From positions 62,001 through 126,000 of the forward strand of contig NZ_CADIKK010000005.1 of the NCBI RefSeq assembly GCF_902859915.1: a stretch of DNA of 64,000 nt, in the 5' to 3' direction. The translations under genes and the position numbers were made by a program. Each line of letters opens with the position of its first letter. Position 1 is the first letter of the stretch. Under the pieces are notes generated by a model. The model saw nothing but the letters and a program-made list of their open reading frames with translations. It was not told the origin of the DNA and did not search any database. The stretch comes from Paraburkholderia ultramafica. Lineage in GTDB: Bacteria; Pseudomonadota; Gammaproteobacteria; Burkholderiales; Burkholderiaceae. This document shows positions 53,283-61,993 of this stretch, piece by piece.

Positions 53283-55280
53283 ATGGATCAGGCACCCGCC
53301 TCATCCTGGGCTTCTTCCATGCACGGCAAAGAAATTGTGTCCACGCATCCGGGCATGCCCGCGTTCCAGACGAACGGTGACTGGCATTCTTTCGGTAACG
53401 CGGCGATCGCCTTGAACTGGACTGTCAGGCATCAGCATCTGGCTGATTTCGTCCTGACCGACCGGGTGCACGCGCGCACGCTGCAGGTTACCGCGCCGTT
53501 TGCGCTATCGCTGGCCGCTGGTCGCACAATGGGCATTGCCGACCTGAAGCTGCTGGCGCCGCTGCGCGAAGAAATGCTGACGGTCAATCCCACGGCGTCC
53601 CGCCTGGCCGACCGGATCGCAGGCAGACGCGTGCGTGCCATCCTCGGTGACGAGCAGGATCGCCTGCGGGTGGAGTGGAGCGTGGAGCAACGCGAAGGCT
53701 CGCAGTACTTGCGCCTGCAAGTGGCGATTACCGCACTCAGCAAGGACGAGCACATTGCCACCGTTGCACTGTTGGAGACGCAGGCGCCCGGTGCGCAAAC
53801 TTGCGGCGAGTTCAAGGGAACACCTGTGATCGCGGGCAACGTCTATTTCGGTTTCGAGCTCCCGTTGTCGGAAAGCCAGGTACGCGGCGACACCGTCAGG
53901 TTCATCCTGTCGCAAGCCCTGCCGCTGGGAAAGGGCAAGACCAGCGTCTTCCCGGCGGTGGCGGGTGTAGCGCGCGACGGCCAGCTACGCCGCGATTTCG
54001 CGGCCTATCTCGAACGCGAACGAGCCCATCCTTACCGCCCGTTCCTGAACTACAACTGTTGGTACGACATCGGTTACCTCGCGCCGTACACGCAGCGGCA
54101 AGCGCTCGAACGCATCGACGACATTGGCCGCGAACTGTACGACAAGCGCGGCGTACAACTCGACTCCTTCCTGTTCGATGACGGTTGGGACGACTACAGC
54201 GGCAGTTGGTATTTCGGCAAGGATTTTCCGCATGGATTCATACCGCTGCGCGACGCCGCCACCCGATACGGCGCGGCGCCAGGCGTATGGCTATCACCGT
54301 GGGGCGGCTATGGCTCGACGCGGCAGGAGCGCGTGACACGGGGTCGTGCCGCAGGATACGAGATCATCGATGGTTGCTTCGCGCTGTCCGGGCCGAAATA
54401 CTATCGACGCTTCCATGAGGCCGTGATGGAACTGCTCACGCAGCACGGCATCAATCAGTTCAAATTCGATGGCCTCGGCAATGCCGGCAAGGTGGTCCCG
54501 GGCAGCCGCTTCAGCAGCGACTGGGACGCGGCGATCCAACTGATCGAGGACATGCGCGAGGCCAGGCCCGATATCTTCATCAACCTGACCGTCGGCACCT
54601 ATCCGTCGCCATTCTGGCTGCGCTACGCCGACTCGATCTGGCGCGGTGGCAAGGATGATGACCTGGAAGGCGTCGGCAGTAACCGCGAGCGCTGGATTAC
54701 CTATCGCGACGCACAGACCTACCGCAACGTCGTAGTCAGGAGTCCGCTGTTTCCGCTCAACTCGCTGATGCTCCACGGCATCATCTACGCGCAGTGCAAC
54801 GATCGGTTGAACACAGCTCAAGGCCAGGACTTCGCCAATGAAGTGCATTCGTACTTCGGCAGCGGCGCACAACTGCAGGAGCTGTACATCACGCCGTCGC
54901 TGCTGGGCCACGGCGACTGGGACGTCCTCGCCGAGTCCGCCCGATGGACCCGGGCGAACGCCGACGTGCTGCGCGACAGCCACTGGATCGGCGGTGCGCC
55001 GGACAGACTCGAGGTGTACGGCTGGGCTGCATGGTCGCCGGTCAAGGCGATCATCACGCTGCGCAATCCCGACAGCCGGACGCAGCGCTTCGTGCTCGAT
55101 TTGCGGCGGCAATTGGAGTTGCCAGCCGACGCGGCGGGACGATTTCAGACGCGCAGCTTATGGCACGGCCATGCCTCGCATTTTCCGCCGGTGCTGGACG
55201 CAGGCCGACCGCACGCTATCCCACTCGCGCCCTTCGAAGTGCTCACGCTGGAACTGGTGCCGGTCGATGGCGAAGGGTAA
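53283..55280 (+). CDS. Clan-D glycosidase-like protein (alpha-galactosidase fold, 'enterotoxin' group)
   Basis: The protein resembles clan GH-D alpha-galactosidases. An N-terminal beta-sandwich (about 25-230) is followed by a TIM barrel with FLNYNCWYDIGY, LFDDGWDDYSGSWYFGKDF and the nucleophile motif QFKFDGLG (Asp396), then a C-terminal sandwich. SIWRGGKDDD (from 451) probably carries the acid/base Asp. No signal peptide is visible. Such proteins are often annotated as enterotoxin in Xanthomonas and Bacteroides, but the sequence argues for a glycosidase. An ATG at residue 13 is an alternative start. A GH35 gene lies convergently next to it, so both may act on galactosides. Confidence 0.75.
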   Translation: MDQAPASSWASSMHGKEIVSTHPGMPAFQTNGDWHSFGNAAIALNWTVRHQHLADFVLTDRVHARTLQVTAPFALSLAAGRTMGIADLKLLAPLREEMLTVNPTASRLADRIAGRRVRAILGDEQDRLRVEWSVEQREGSQYLRLQVAITALSKDEHIATVALLETQAPGAQTCGEFKGTPVIAGNVYFGFELPLSESQVRGDTVRFILSQALPLGKGKTSVFPAVAGVARDGQLRRDFAAYLERERAHPYRPFLNYNCWYDIGYLAPYTQRQALERIDDIGRELYDKRGVQLDSFLFDDGWDDYSGSWYFGKDFPHGFIPLRDAATRYGAAPGVWLSPWGGYGSTRQERVTRGRAAGYEIIDGCFALSGPKYYRRFHEAVMELLTQHGINQFKFDGLGNAGKVVPGSRFSSDWDAAIQLIEDMREARPDIFINLTVGTYPSPFWLRYADSIWRGGKDDDLEGVGSNRERWITYRDAQTYRNVVVRSPLFPLNSLMLHGIIYAQCNDRLNTAQGQDFANEVHSYFGSGAQLQELYITPSLLGHGDWDVLAESARWTRANADVLRDSHWIGGAPDRLEVYGWAAWSPVKAIITLRNPDSRTQRFVLDLRRQLELPADAAGRFQTRSLWHGHASHFPPVLDAGRPHAIPLAPFEVLTLELVPVDGEG

Positions 55281-55324
55281 TCGAAGTGATCGCGGATTTC
55301 TCGCTAATGGCTTCCGGTGCCTCT

Positions 55325-57289
55325 TTACGATAGCGTGCGCGCAAGTTCAACCGGTTTCGCCTGCACCCGGTGCAAATCGAAGATGAGGATCTCGTTGTCA
55401 CCCGGCCTCAGCCAGGGAGCAGGACAGTACAAGCGCTTTTGCGGACCGATATTCCAGTAGCGCCCCAGATTGTGCCCGTTAACCCAGACCACGCCTTTGG
55501 TCCAGTGACGCATGTCGAGATAGGTATCGCCGACGGTGTCCAACGCCAGGATCGCCTTGAAAAACAGTCCGGGCTTACGCGGGTTCGCGCAGACGCTGCG
55601 CAGGTTCGCGATAAATGCGCTATCCATCGGCAGCAGGAAGACTTCCCACTGGGTGAGCGGGTCGCTCGCACCTCCCGCATCCTGCAGCGTGACCGGTTCG
55701 AGAATGCCTTTGCGGTCGATCATCGCGTGGCCATAGTTGACGCGCCCCATGCCCTCGACGAGGATATCCAATGCGACGTCGCCGTCCGTCGGCGACGACA
55801 CGTGCGCCAGCGTCAGCGGTGCGTGGTGCGTGACATGCAGCGGCTGCGCACAGTGCTCAGGCATCAAAGCTCTCGACACTGCGCCTACGTATTGCTCGCC
55901 GATGAAAACGGTGGCGTAATCGTGGACATTCCTGAGATCCAGCACGCCACCGCGAAAGCCCTGCAGCTTCTTGCGATACAGCGCCAAACCAGACGCCTGG
56001 CCGTACCGTTCGAACGGCTGTGGGTGCACGGTTTGCTCGGCCGGCAGCGCGGCCGGCAGGTTGTCCCAGATGGACGCGCAAAGTTCCGGCATCAAGGCCT
56101 GCCCTCCTTTGCGGCTGATCGTCGGGACAGGTTCGGGTATATCGGGCAGCGGCGTCGGGAGATAACGGGCGATGACGCTGCGGTACTGCATGTACTTCGG
56201 TGTCGCCACGCCCTGCTCGCTGATGGGTGCTGCGTAATCGTAACTGGTAATGTCGGGTTGATATTCGCCTGAATCCGCATCCACGTTGGCGCCGGCATAG
56301 AAGCCGAAACTGGTGCCGCCGTGAATGACATAGAGGTTGAACGACAGCTTCAGCTGCATGAGCACGTCTAGCGTGCTGGAAATATCGACGGCCGTACCTT
56401 TGAGCGTTTCGTCACCCCAATGGGTGAGCCACCCTGGATACACCTCACCGGCCATCGCCGGAACGGCTGGAAATTCCCGCCGGACGGCCGCGATTTGCTC
56501 GGCATCGCCATTGCTCAATGCAATCGCGCCGCCCATGACGTTGGTGCGATTCTGTTCGAGCTGCCTGATGCCATCTTCGGTATAGAACGGCCCCCGTATC
56601 CCTTCCTGAAGCCAGAGCTGCCGTATCTCTTCGAGGTAAGCCGGGTTGCTGGCGTACGAGCCGAATTCATTCTCGATCTGAATCATCAGGATCGGTCCGC
56701 CGTTACTCGCCAGCAGTGGTTGGATGCGTGGCCCCAGTTCCCTGATGTAGCGCGCCACCGCCGACATGTAGCGAGGATCGTGAGCGGAGTCGGTCCTGAG
56801 TTGAATGTCCGGATAGCTCAACAGGTACGACGGAATACCGCCTAGATCCCATTCGCCGCAGATATAGGGCCCCGGCCGCAGCAACACCCACATCTTCTCC
56901 TGCTGGCACAGCCGAATGAATGCTTCGATGTCGCGGTTCCCCGTGCGGAAATCGAACATACCCGGACTCGTTTCGTGGTAGTTCCACATGACGTAGAGGG
57001 CGATGCAGTTCATCCCCATCGCTCTCGCCATCAGAATGCGATGCTGCCAGTATTCGGCCGGGATACGGGCGGGATGCATTTCGCCGCTACGAATCTGGAA
57101 TGGCTCGCCGTCGAGCAGGAAGCTTTCGCCATCCTGGCTGAAAGAAAAAGACCGTGCGCTTTTGACCGTCGAAGCTGGGATGCCGACTGCGGAAGCTTCG
57201 GGTAGGCTGCTCTCCGGGTCATTGCCGGCATCGCGTACCAACCTGACTGGCAGGGGCGCGGTGAATGCCGGGGATTCTCGTGTGGCCAT
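55325..57289 (-). CDS. GH35 beta-galactosidase
   Basis: A 654-residue enzyme of glycoside hydrolase family 35. It has the family opening SFLLDGEPFQIRSGEMHPAR followed by IPAEYWQHRILMARAMGMNC, then LLRPGPYICGEWDLGGIP. The acid/base Glu is in IQIENEFGSY (Glu208) and the nucleophile probably in MAGEVYPGWLTHWGD (Glu282). C-terminal jelly-roll domains include KGVVWVNGHNLGRYWNIGPQ. The first ~40 residues are a disordered-looking extension without signal peptide. The ATG at 57289 is chosen. The gene ends 44 bp from the convergent glycosidase gene and starts 109 bp after glgX. Confidence 0.92.
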   Translation of the reverse strand: MATRESPAFTAPLPVRLVRDAGNDPESSLPEASAVGIPASTVKSARSFSFSQDGESFLLDGEPFQIRSGEMHPARIPAEYWQHRILMARAMGMNCIALYVMWNYHETSPGMFDFRTGNRDIEAFIRLCQQEKMWVLLRPGPYICGEWDLGGIPSYLLSYPDIQLRTDSAHDPRYMSAVARYIRELGPRIQPLLASNGGPILMIQIENEFGSYASNPAYLEEIRQLWLQEGIRGPFYTEDGIRQLEQNRTNVMGGAIALSNGDAEQIAAVRREFPAVPAMAGEVYPGWLTHWGDETLKGTAVDISSTLDVLMQLKLSFNLYVIHGGTSFGFYAGANVDADSGEYQPDITSYDYAAPISEQGVATPKYMQYRSVIARYLPTPLPDIPEPVPTISRKGGQALMPELCASIWDNLPAALPAEQTVHPQPFERYGQASGLALYRKKLQGFRGGVLDLRNVHDYATVFIGEQYVGAVSRALMPEHCAQPLHVTHHAPLTLAHVSSPTDGDVALDILVEGMGRVNYGHAMIDRKGILEPVTLQDAGGASDPLTQWEVFLLPMDSAFIANLRSVCANPRKPGLFFKAILALDTVGDTYLDMRHWTKGVVWVNGHNLGRYWNIGPQKRLYCPAPWLRPGDNEILIFDLHRVQAKPVELARTLS

Positions 57290-57398
57290 GGGTTGCGTCT
57301 CCCAAGATGCTATCGAGCCGTGCTGAACGGAGAACGGATCCGCGCATGGCCTCTCGACTGCGACGCCCGCTTGCGCGGCGACGCCGCTGCCAGCCCGT

Positions 57399-59489
57399 TC
57401 AGATTGCTTCGAGGACCACGACGCTGCGCGCCTCGGCACGACACTCTCCGGACTCGATCGTAGCCTGCTGCACGACAGGAACGATGTCATGAGGACTATC
57501 CCGCGCCGTGTCGACGATCCGGCGCCAGCGTCGCCCGTTGAGCACGGGTAAGTCAAGCTGGCGCGCGCAATCGTCCATGTTCAGAACCACGTGCAACGCA
57601 GGCTCCCCACGCACTTCGCCGCCGAGCGTGAAGACCAGCAACCGCGTACCCGGATCATGCCAGCCGGGCTCGTTCAGGCGTTCGCCGTGCCAGACCACAT
57701 CCGGCTGCGTTTGGCCGGACGACGGCCGGCCAGTGAGGAAACGTCGCCGGTGCAGACTGGCGTGGCGCTTGCGCAGCGCAATCAGCTCACGCACGAAACG
57801 CGGCATGCCCGAGGCCGCGTCCGTCAAGCGCCAGTCGATCCAGGAGAGCGCGTTGTTCTGGCAATAGCAGTTGTTGTTGCCGCGCTGGCTGCGCAGCATT
57901 TCGTCGCCAGCCAGGATCATGGGCACGCCCTGGCTCAGAAACAGGATGGCCATCAGGTTGCGCGCCTGCCGACGACGCAGGCGAAGAATTTCCGCGTCGT
58001 CCGTTTCGCCTTCGGCACCGCAGTTCCATGACAGGTTGTCGTTGCTGCCATCGCGGTTCTCCTCGCCGTTGGCCTCGTTGTGCTTTTCGTTGTAGCTCAC
58101 GAGATCGTTCAACGTGAAACCGTCATGGCAGGTGACGAAGTTGACGCTGTTGGCCGGCAACCTGCCATTGTCCGCATACAGGTCCGAGCTCCCCGCGATG
58201 CAGGTGGCAAGCTCGCCGACGATTCCGGGGTCACCGCGCACGAAGCGGCGGATCGCGTCCCGGTAGCGGCCGTTCCATTCGGCCCAGGCCATGCCTGGGA
58301 AAGCGCCGACGTGATAGAGCCCGCCTGCATCCCACGCTTCGGCGATCAGCGGCACGTGCGAGAGTATCCGCGAAGACTCGATTGCCCAAGGCAGCGGCGG
58401 ATCGCTCATGAGATCGCCACGCTGATCGCGCGCGAAGACGCTGGCCAGATCAAAGCGGAAGCCGTCCACACCCAGTTCTTCCACCCAGTATTCGAGGCAC
58501 CGGACAATGAACGCCGTCACCAGAGGGTGATTGCAATTGACGGTGTTGCCGCAGCCGGTGTAGTCCCGGTAGCGGCGCCGGTCGCCGATGTCCAGGTGAT
58601 AGAAGATGTCATTCGCGAGGCCCTTGAAATTGATTACCGGCCCGGATGCGCCCCCTTCCGCCGTGTGGTTAAAGACCACGTCGAGCAACACGCCAATGCC
58701 CGCGCCATGCAGTGCGTCCGTGAGCGCGCGGAATTCCCGGGGAGCGCGTGCCGGCTCGACGCAATAGCGGGGATGCGGGCTGTAGTAGCTGTGCGTGCTG
58801 TAACCCCAGTAGTTGGTCAGCCCTTTGGCTGCGGCCGCCGGCGCAACATCCTGCTCGTCGAAGGCCATCACCGGGAGAAGCTCGACGTGGGTCACACCCA
58901 GCTGTTCGAGGTAGGGAATCTTCTCGATCAAGCCGGCAAAGGTTCCGGGATACCTCACACCACTCGACCGATCGCGGGTGAAGCCGCCAACATGCAGTTC
59001 ATAGACGACTGCGTCGTCCAGCCCGCGGAAAACCCGTGGACCGCACGCGGATACAGGCTCCGCCACAATTGCGCGGTGCGACGCGTGGCCGGCTTCGAAT
59101 GGTTCGGCGGCACCAGGACGCTTCCACAGGTTGTCGCACACCGCACGCGCATACGGGTCGAGGAGCTCCCTGCGCGGATCGAACGCGTAGCCCGTGTGTT
59201 CCGTGTCCTGAGGTCCGTCAACGCGCCATGTGTAGCAGGTGTGCAATGGCAGGCCCACCATCAGCACATGCCAGTAAAAGAACGTCCGGTTGCATTCGGG
59301 CTTCAGCGCGATGACCTGAAACGGCTCAGGGCTGCCCGGGGTGGCGTACAAGAGGAGTTCCACCCGTGTGGCGTGGCGGGCGAAGACGCAAAAGTTGATG
59401 CCTCCCGGCACCACCGTGGCACCCGGTGGGAACCGCGATCCGGGTCCGACCGAATAGCCCGGGGCCTGGCCAGGCTCAGCGTTGCTCAA
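57399..59489 (-). CDS. glgX: Glycogen debranching enzyme (GH13, GlgX/isoamylase type)
   Basis: The enzyme removes limit-dextrin branches from glycogen. An N-terminal CBM48-like domain (FPPGATVVPGGINFCVFARH) precedes the GH13 barrel with the four motifs: DVVFNH (270-275), GFRFDLAS (nucleophile Asp347), LIAEAWD (acid/base Glu384) and FVTCHDGFTLNDLVSY. The 696-residue length fits. Translation appears to start at a TTG (59489) that overlaps the glgP stop by 14 bp. Phosphorylase and debranching enzyme work together to degrade glycogen. Confidence 0.93.
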   Translation of the reverse strand: MSNAEPGQAPGYSVGPGSRFPPGATVVPGGINFCVFARHATRVELLLYATPGSPEPFQVIALKPECNRTFFYWHVLMVGLPLHTCYTWRVDGPQDTEHTGYAFDPRRELLDPYARAVCDNLWKRPGAAEPFEAGHASHRAIVAEPVSACGPRVFRGLDDAVVYELHVGGFTRDRSSGVRYPGTFAGLIEKIPYLEQLGVTHVELLPVMAFDEQDVAPAAAAKGLTNYWGYSTHSYYSPHPRYCVEPARAPREFRALTDALHGAGIGVLLDVVFNHTAEGGASGPVINFKGLANDIFYHLDIGDRRRYRDYTGCGNTVNCNHPLVTAFIVRCLEYWVEELGVDGFRFDLASVFARDQRGDLMSDPPLPWAIESSRILSHVPLIAEAWDAGGLYHVGAFPGMAWAEWNGRYRDAIRRFVRGDPGIVGELATCIAGSSDLYADNGRLPANSVNFVTCHDGFTLNDLVSYNEKHNEANGEENRDGSNDNLSWNCGAEGETDDAEILRLRRRQARNLMAILFLSQGVPMILAGDEMLRSQRGNNNCYCQNNALSWIDWRLTDAASGMPRFVRELIALRKRHASLHRRRFLTGRPSSGQTQPDVVWHGERLNEPGWHDPGTRLLVFTLGGEVRGEPALHVVLNMDDCARQLDLPVLNGRRWRRIVDTARDSPHDIVPVVQQATIESGECRAEARSVVVLEAI

Positions 59490-61974
59490 GGGGGATTCTC
59501 ACCGGGCGGATCTTCCAGATCTGCTCGCAGTACTCGCCGATTGCGCGGTCCGACGAGAACTTGCCCGCGCGTGCAGTGTTGAGGATGGACATACGGGTCC
59601 AGCGGCGCGCGTCCTGCCATGCGGCGCTCACGCGTTCCTGGCACGCGACGTAGTCAGCGTAGTCGGCTAGCACGAGGAACGGATCGGCTTGCAGCAGGTT
59701 GTCCACCAGCGGCCGGAACATCTCGCGGTCGCCACGCGAGAATTGGCCGTCGGCGATCAGCTTCAGCACGTCACGCAATTCGGCGTTCCCGTTCGCATAG
59801 TCTGCAGGGCGATAGCCGTCGCGCTTGACGCGTTCGACCTGATCCGCATTCAGACCGAAAAGAAAGAAATTCTCCTCGCCAGCTTCCTCGCGGATCTCGA
59901 CGTTGGCGCCATCCAGCGTGCCGATTGTCAACGCACCGTTCATCATGAACTTCATGTTGCCGGTGCCCGATGCCTCCTTGCCGGCCGTCGAGATCTGCTC
60001 GGAGAGGTCCGCCGCCGGATAGATGAAGTGAGCGTTCTTGACGTTGAAGTCGGGAATGAACACGACTTTCAGTCGATCGTTCACCGCGGAGTCGTTGTTG
60101 ACCACTTCGGCCACGCCATTGATCAGGCGGATGATCAGCTTGGCCATCGCGTAGCCCGGTGCCGCCTTGCCGCCGAACACGAAGCAACGGGGCGCGTGCG
60201 TCAGTTGGGGATTGTTCCGCAGGCGTTGATAGAGGCCGATGATGAAGAGCGCGTTCAGGTGCTGGCGCTTGTACTCGTGGATCCGCTTGACCTGAATGTC
60301 GAACAGCGCGCCGGGGTCGACGACGATGCCCATCGCGCTGCGGATACGCGCCGCCAGCGCTTCCTTGTTCGATAGTTTGACGCGCCGCCACCGCTCCTGG
60401 AAGGCTGCATCGTCGGCATGCGCTTCGAGTCCATGAAGCCGTGTGAGGTCGGCAATCCAATCCTTCCCGACTGTTTCGTCCAGCAGCCGCGCGAGCTCCG
60501 GATTGCAAAGCAGCATGAAGCGGCGTGGCGTGACGCCGTTGGTGACGTTGTAAAAGCGCTCGGGCCAGAGCTCGGCAAAGTCTCGCAGCACGGTCTGCTT
60601 AAGGAGTGCGGAATGCAGCGCGGCCACGCCGTTCACCGCATGGCTGCCGACGCTCGCCAGGTGGGCCATGCGCACGAGCTTCTCGCCGCGCTCGTCGATC
60701 AGCGACATTCGCGCGGCGCGCGCCTCGTCGCCGGCGTAGCGTTGCCGGACCTCGTCGAGAAACCGGCGGTTGATCTCGACAATGATCTCCAGCAGACGCG
60801 GCAGCAGGCTTTGAAAGAGTGGCAGCCCCCAGGTCTCGAGTGCTTCGGGCAGCAGCGTATGGTTGGTATAGGCCAGCGTGCGCCGGGTGATCTCCCAGGC
60901 GTCGTCCCAAGGCAGTTGCCGCTCGTCCACCAGCAGCCGCATCAGCTCGGCGACAGCAATGGATGGATGAGTGTCGTTCAGTTGCGCCGCGAACATGTCC
61001 GCGAAGCGGCTCGTCGTCTCGCCCTTGAGATCGAGCAGGCGCAGCATGTCCTGCAGCGAGCACGAGACGAAGAAGTATTGCTGCGCAAGGCGCAGGCGCT
61101 TGCCCGCTTCCGGCTCATCATTCGGGTAAAGCACCTTGGAGAGCGTTTCGGAGATCACCTTTTCCTGCACGGCCTGGTAGTAGTCGCCGGCATTGAAGTC
61201 TTGCAAATCGAACGACTCGACCGCCTCGCTCTTCCATAGCCTCAACGTGTTGCACGTGTTGACGCGAAAGCCGAGCATCGGGATGTCGCAGGCCACGCCC
61301 TTGACCTTGTTCGCCGGGATCCAGCGCACCCGAAGGCGGCCCTGCGCGTCGGTCTGGTGCTCCGTGTGCCCGCCGAAGGCCACATAGTACGTCACGTCCG
61401 GGCGCACGATCTCCCACGGGTTGCCCATCTGTAGCCACTTGTCGGTCACTTCCACCTGCCAGGCATCGCGGATCTCCTGATCGAAGATGCCGAACTCGTA
61501 GCGGATGCCATAGCCTATCGCCGGTATTTCAAGCGTGGCGAGCGAGTCCAGGTAACAGGCTGCGAGCCGCCCGAGCCCGCCGTTGCCGAGCCCCGGCTCT
61601 TCCTCCTGGGCAAGCACAGTGTCGAAGTCTTGACCGAGCGCCTGCATGGCCGCGCGCGCGTTGCCCTCGATGCCCAGGTTGACAAGGTTGTTGCCGAGCT
61701 GCGGCCCGATCAGAAACTCAGCGGACAGATAGCAGGCTAGCCTCACCTCGCGTGCGGCATAAGTTTGGACAGTCGCCACCCAGCGTTCCAACATACGGTC
61801 GCGCACGCTGTAGGCAAGCGCCATGTACCAGTGGTGCGCAGAGGCAATGGCCGGATAGCGGGCTTGCCGGTAGATAAGGTTATCAACGATGTCGCGTTGC
61901 AGCGCGTCGGCATCCATTGCGCTGCGCGCGGGTCCGGCGCTGTGGGACGGGTTGGCGGTGGGGTCGGCGGCCAT
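59476..61974 (-). CDS. glgP: Glycogen/starch/maltodextrin phosphorylase
   Basis: A PLP enzyme of family GT35 that releases glucose-1-phosphate from alpha-glucans. The 832-residue chain has EEEPGLGNGGLGRLAACYLDS near residue 120, QLNDTHPSIAVAELMR and VKRIHEYKRQHLNA. The PLP lysine motif is KEASGTGNMKFMMNGALT, with Lys675. The ATG at 61974 has a strong GGAGGG and lies 19 bp after the phosphoketolase stop. It overlaps glgX downstream, so the three form one operon. Confidence 0.95.
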   Translation of the reverse strand: MAADPTANPSHSAGPARSAMDADALQRDIVDNLIYRQARYPAIASAHHWYMALAYSVRDRMLERWVATVQTYAAREVRLACYLSAEFLIGPQLGNNLVNLGIEGNARAAMQALGQDFDTVLAQEEEPGLGNGGLGRLAACYLDSLATLEIPAIGYGIRYEFGIFDQEIRDAWQVEVTDKWLQMGNPWEIVRPDVTYYVAFGGHTEHQTDAQGRLRVRWIPANKVKGVACDIPMLGFRVNTCNTLRLWKSEAVESFDLQDFNAGDYYQAVQEKVISETLSKVLYPNDEPEAGKRLRLAQQYFFVSCSLQDMLRLLDLKGETTSRFADMFAAQLNDTHPSIAVAELMRLLVDERQLPWDDAWEITRRTLAYTNHTLLPEALETWGLPLFQSLLPRLLEIIVEINRRFLDEVRQRYAGDEARAARMSLIDERGEKLVRMAHLASVGSHAVNGVAALHSALLKQTVLRDFAELWPERFYNVTNGVTPRRFMLLCNPELARLLDETVGKDWIADLTRLHGLEAHADDAAFQERWRRVKLSNKEALAARIRSAMGIVVDPGALFDIQVKRIHEYKRQHLNALFIIGLYQRLRNNPQLTHAPRCFVFGGKAAPGYAMAKLIIRLINGVAEVVNNDSAVNDRLKVVFIPDFNVKNAHFIYPAADLSEQISTAGKEASGTGNMKFMMNGALTIGTLDGANVEIREEAGEENFFLFGLNADQVERVKRDGYRPADYANGNAELRDVLKLIADGQFSRGDREMFRPLVDNLLQADPFLVLADYADYVACQERVSAAWQDARRWTRMSILNTARAGKFSSDRAIGEYCEQIWKIRPVRIPLEQR

Positions 61975-61993
61975 GGTCTTTTCCCTCCAACAC

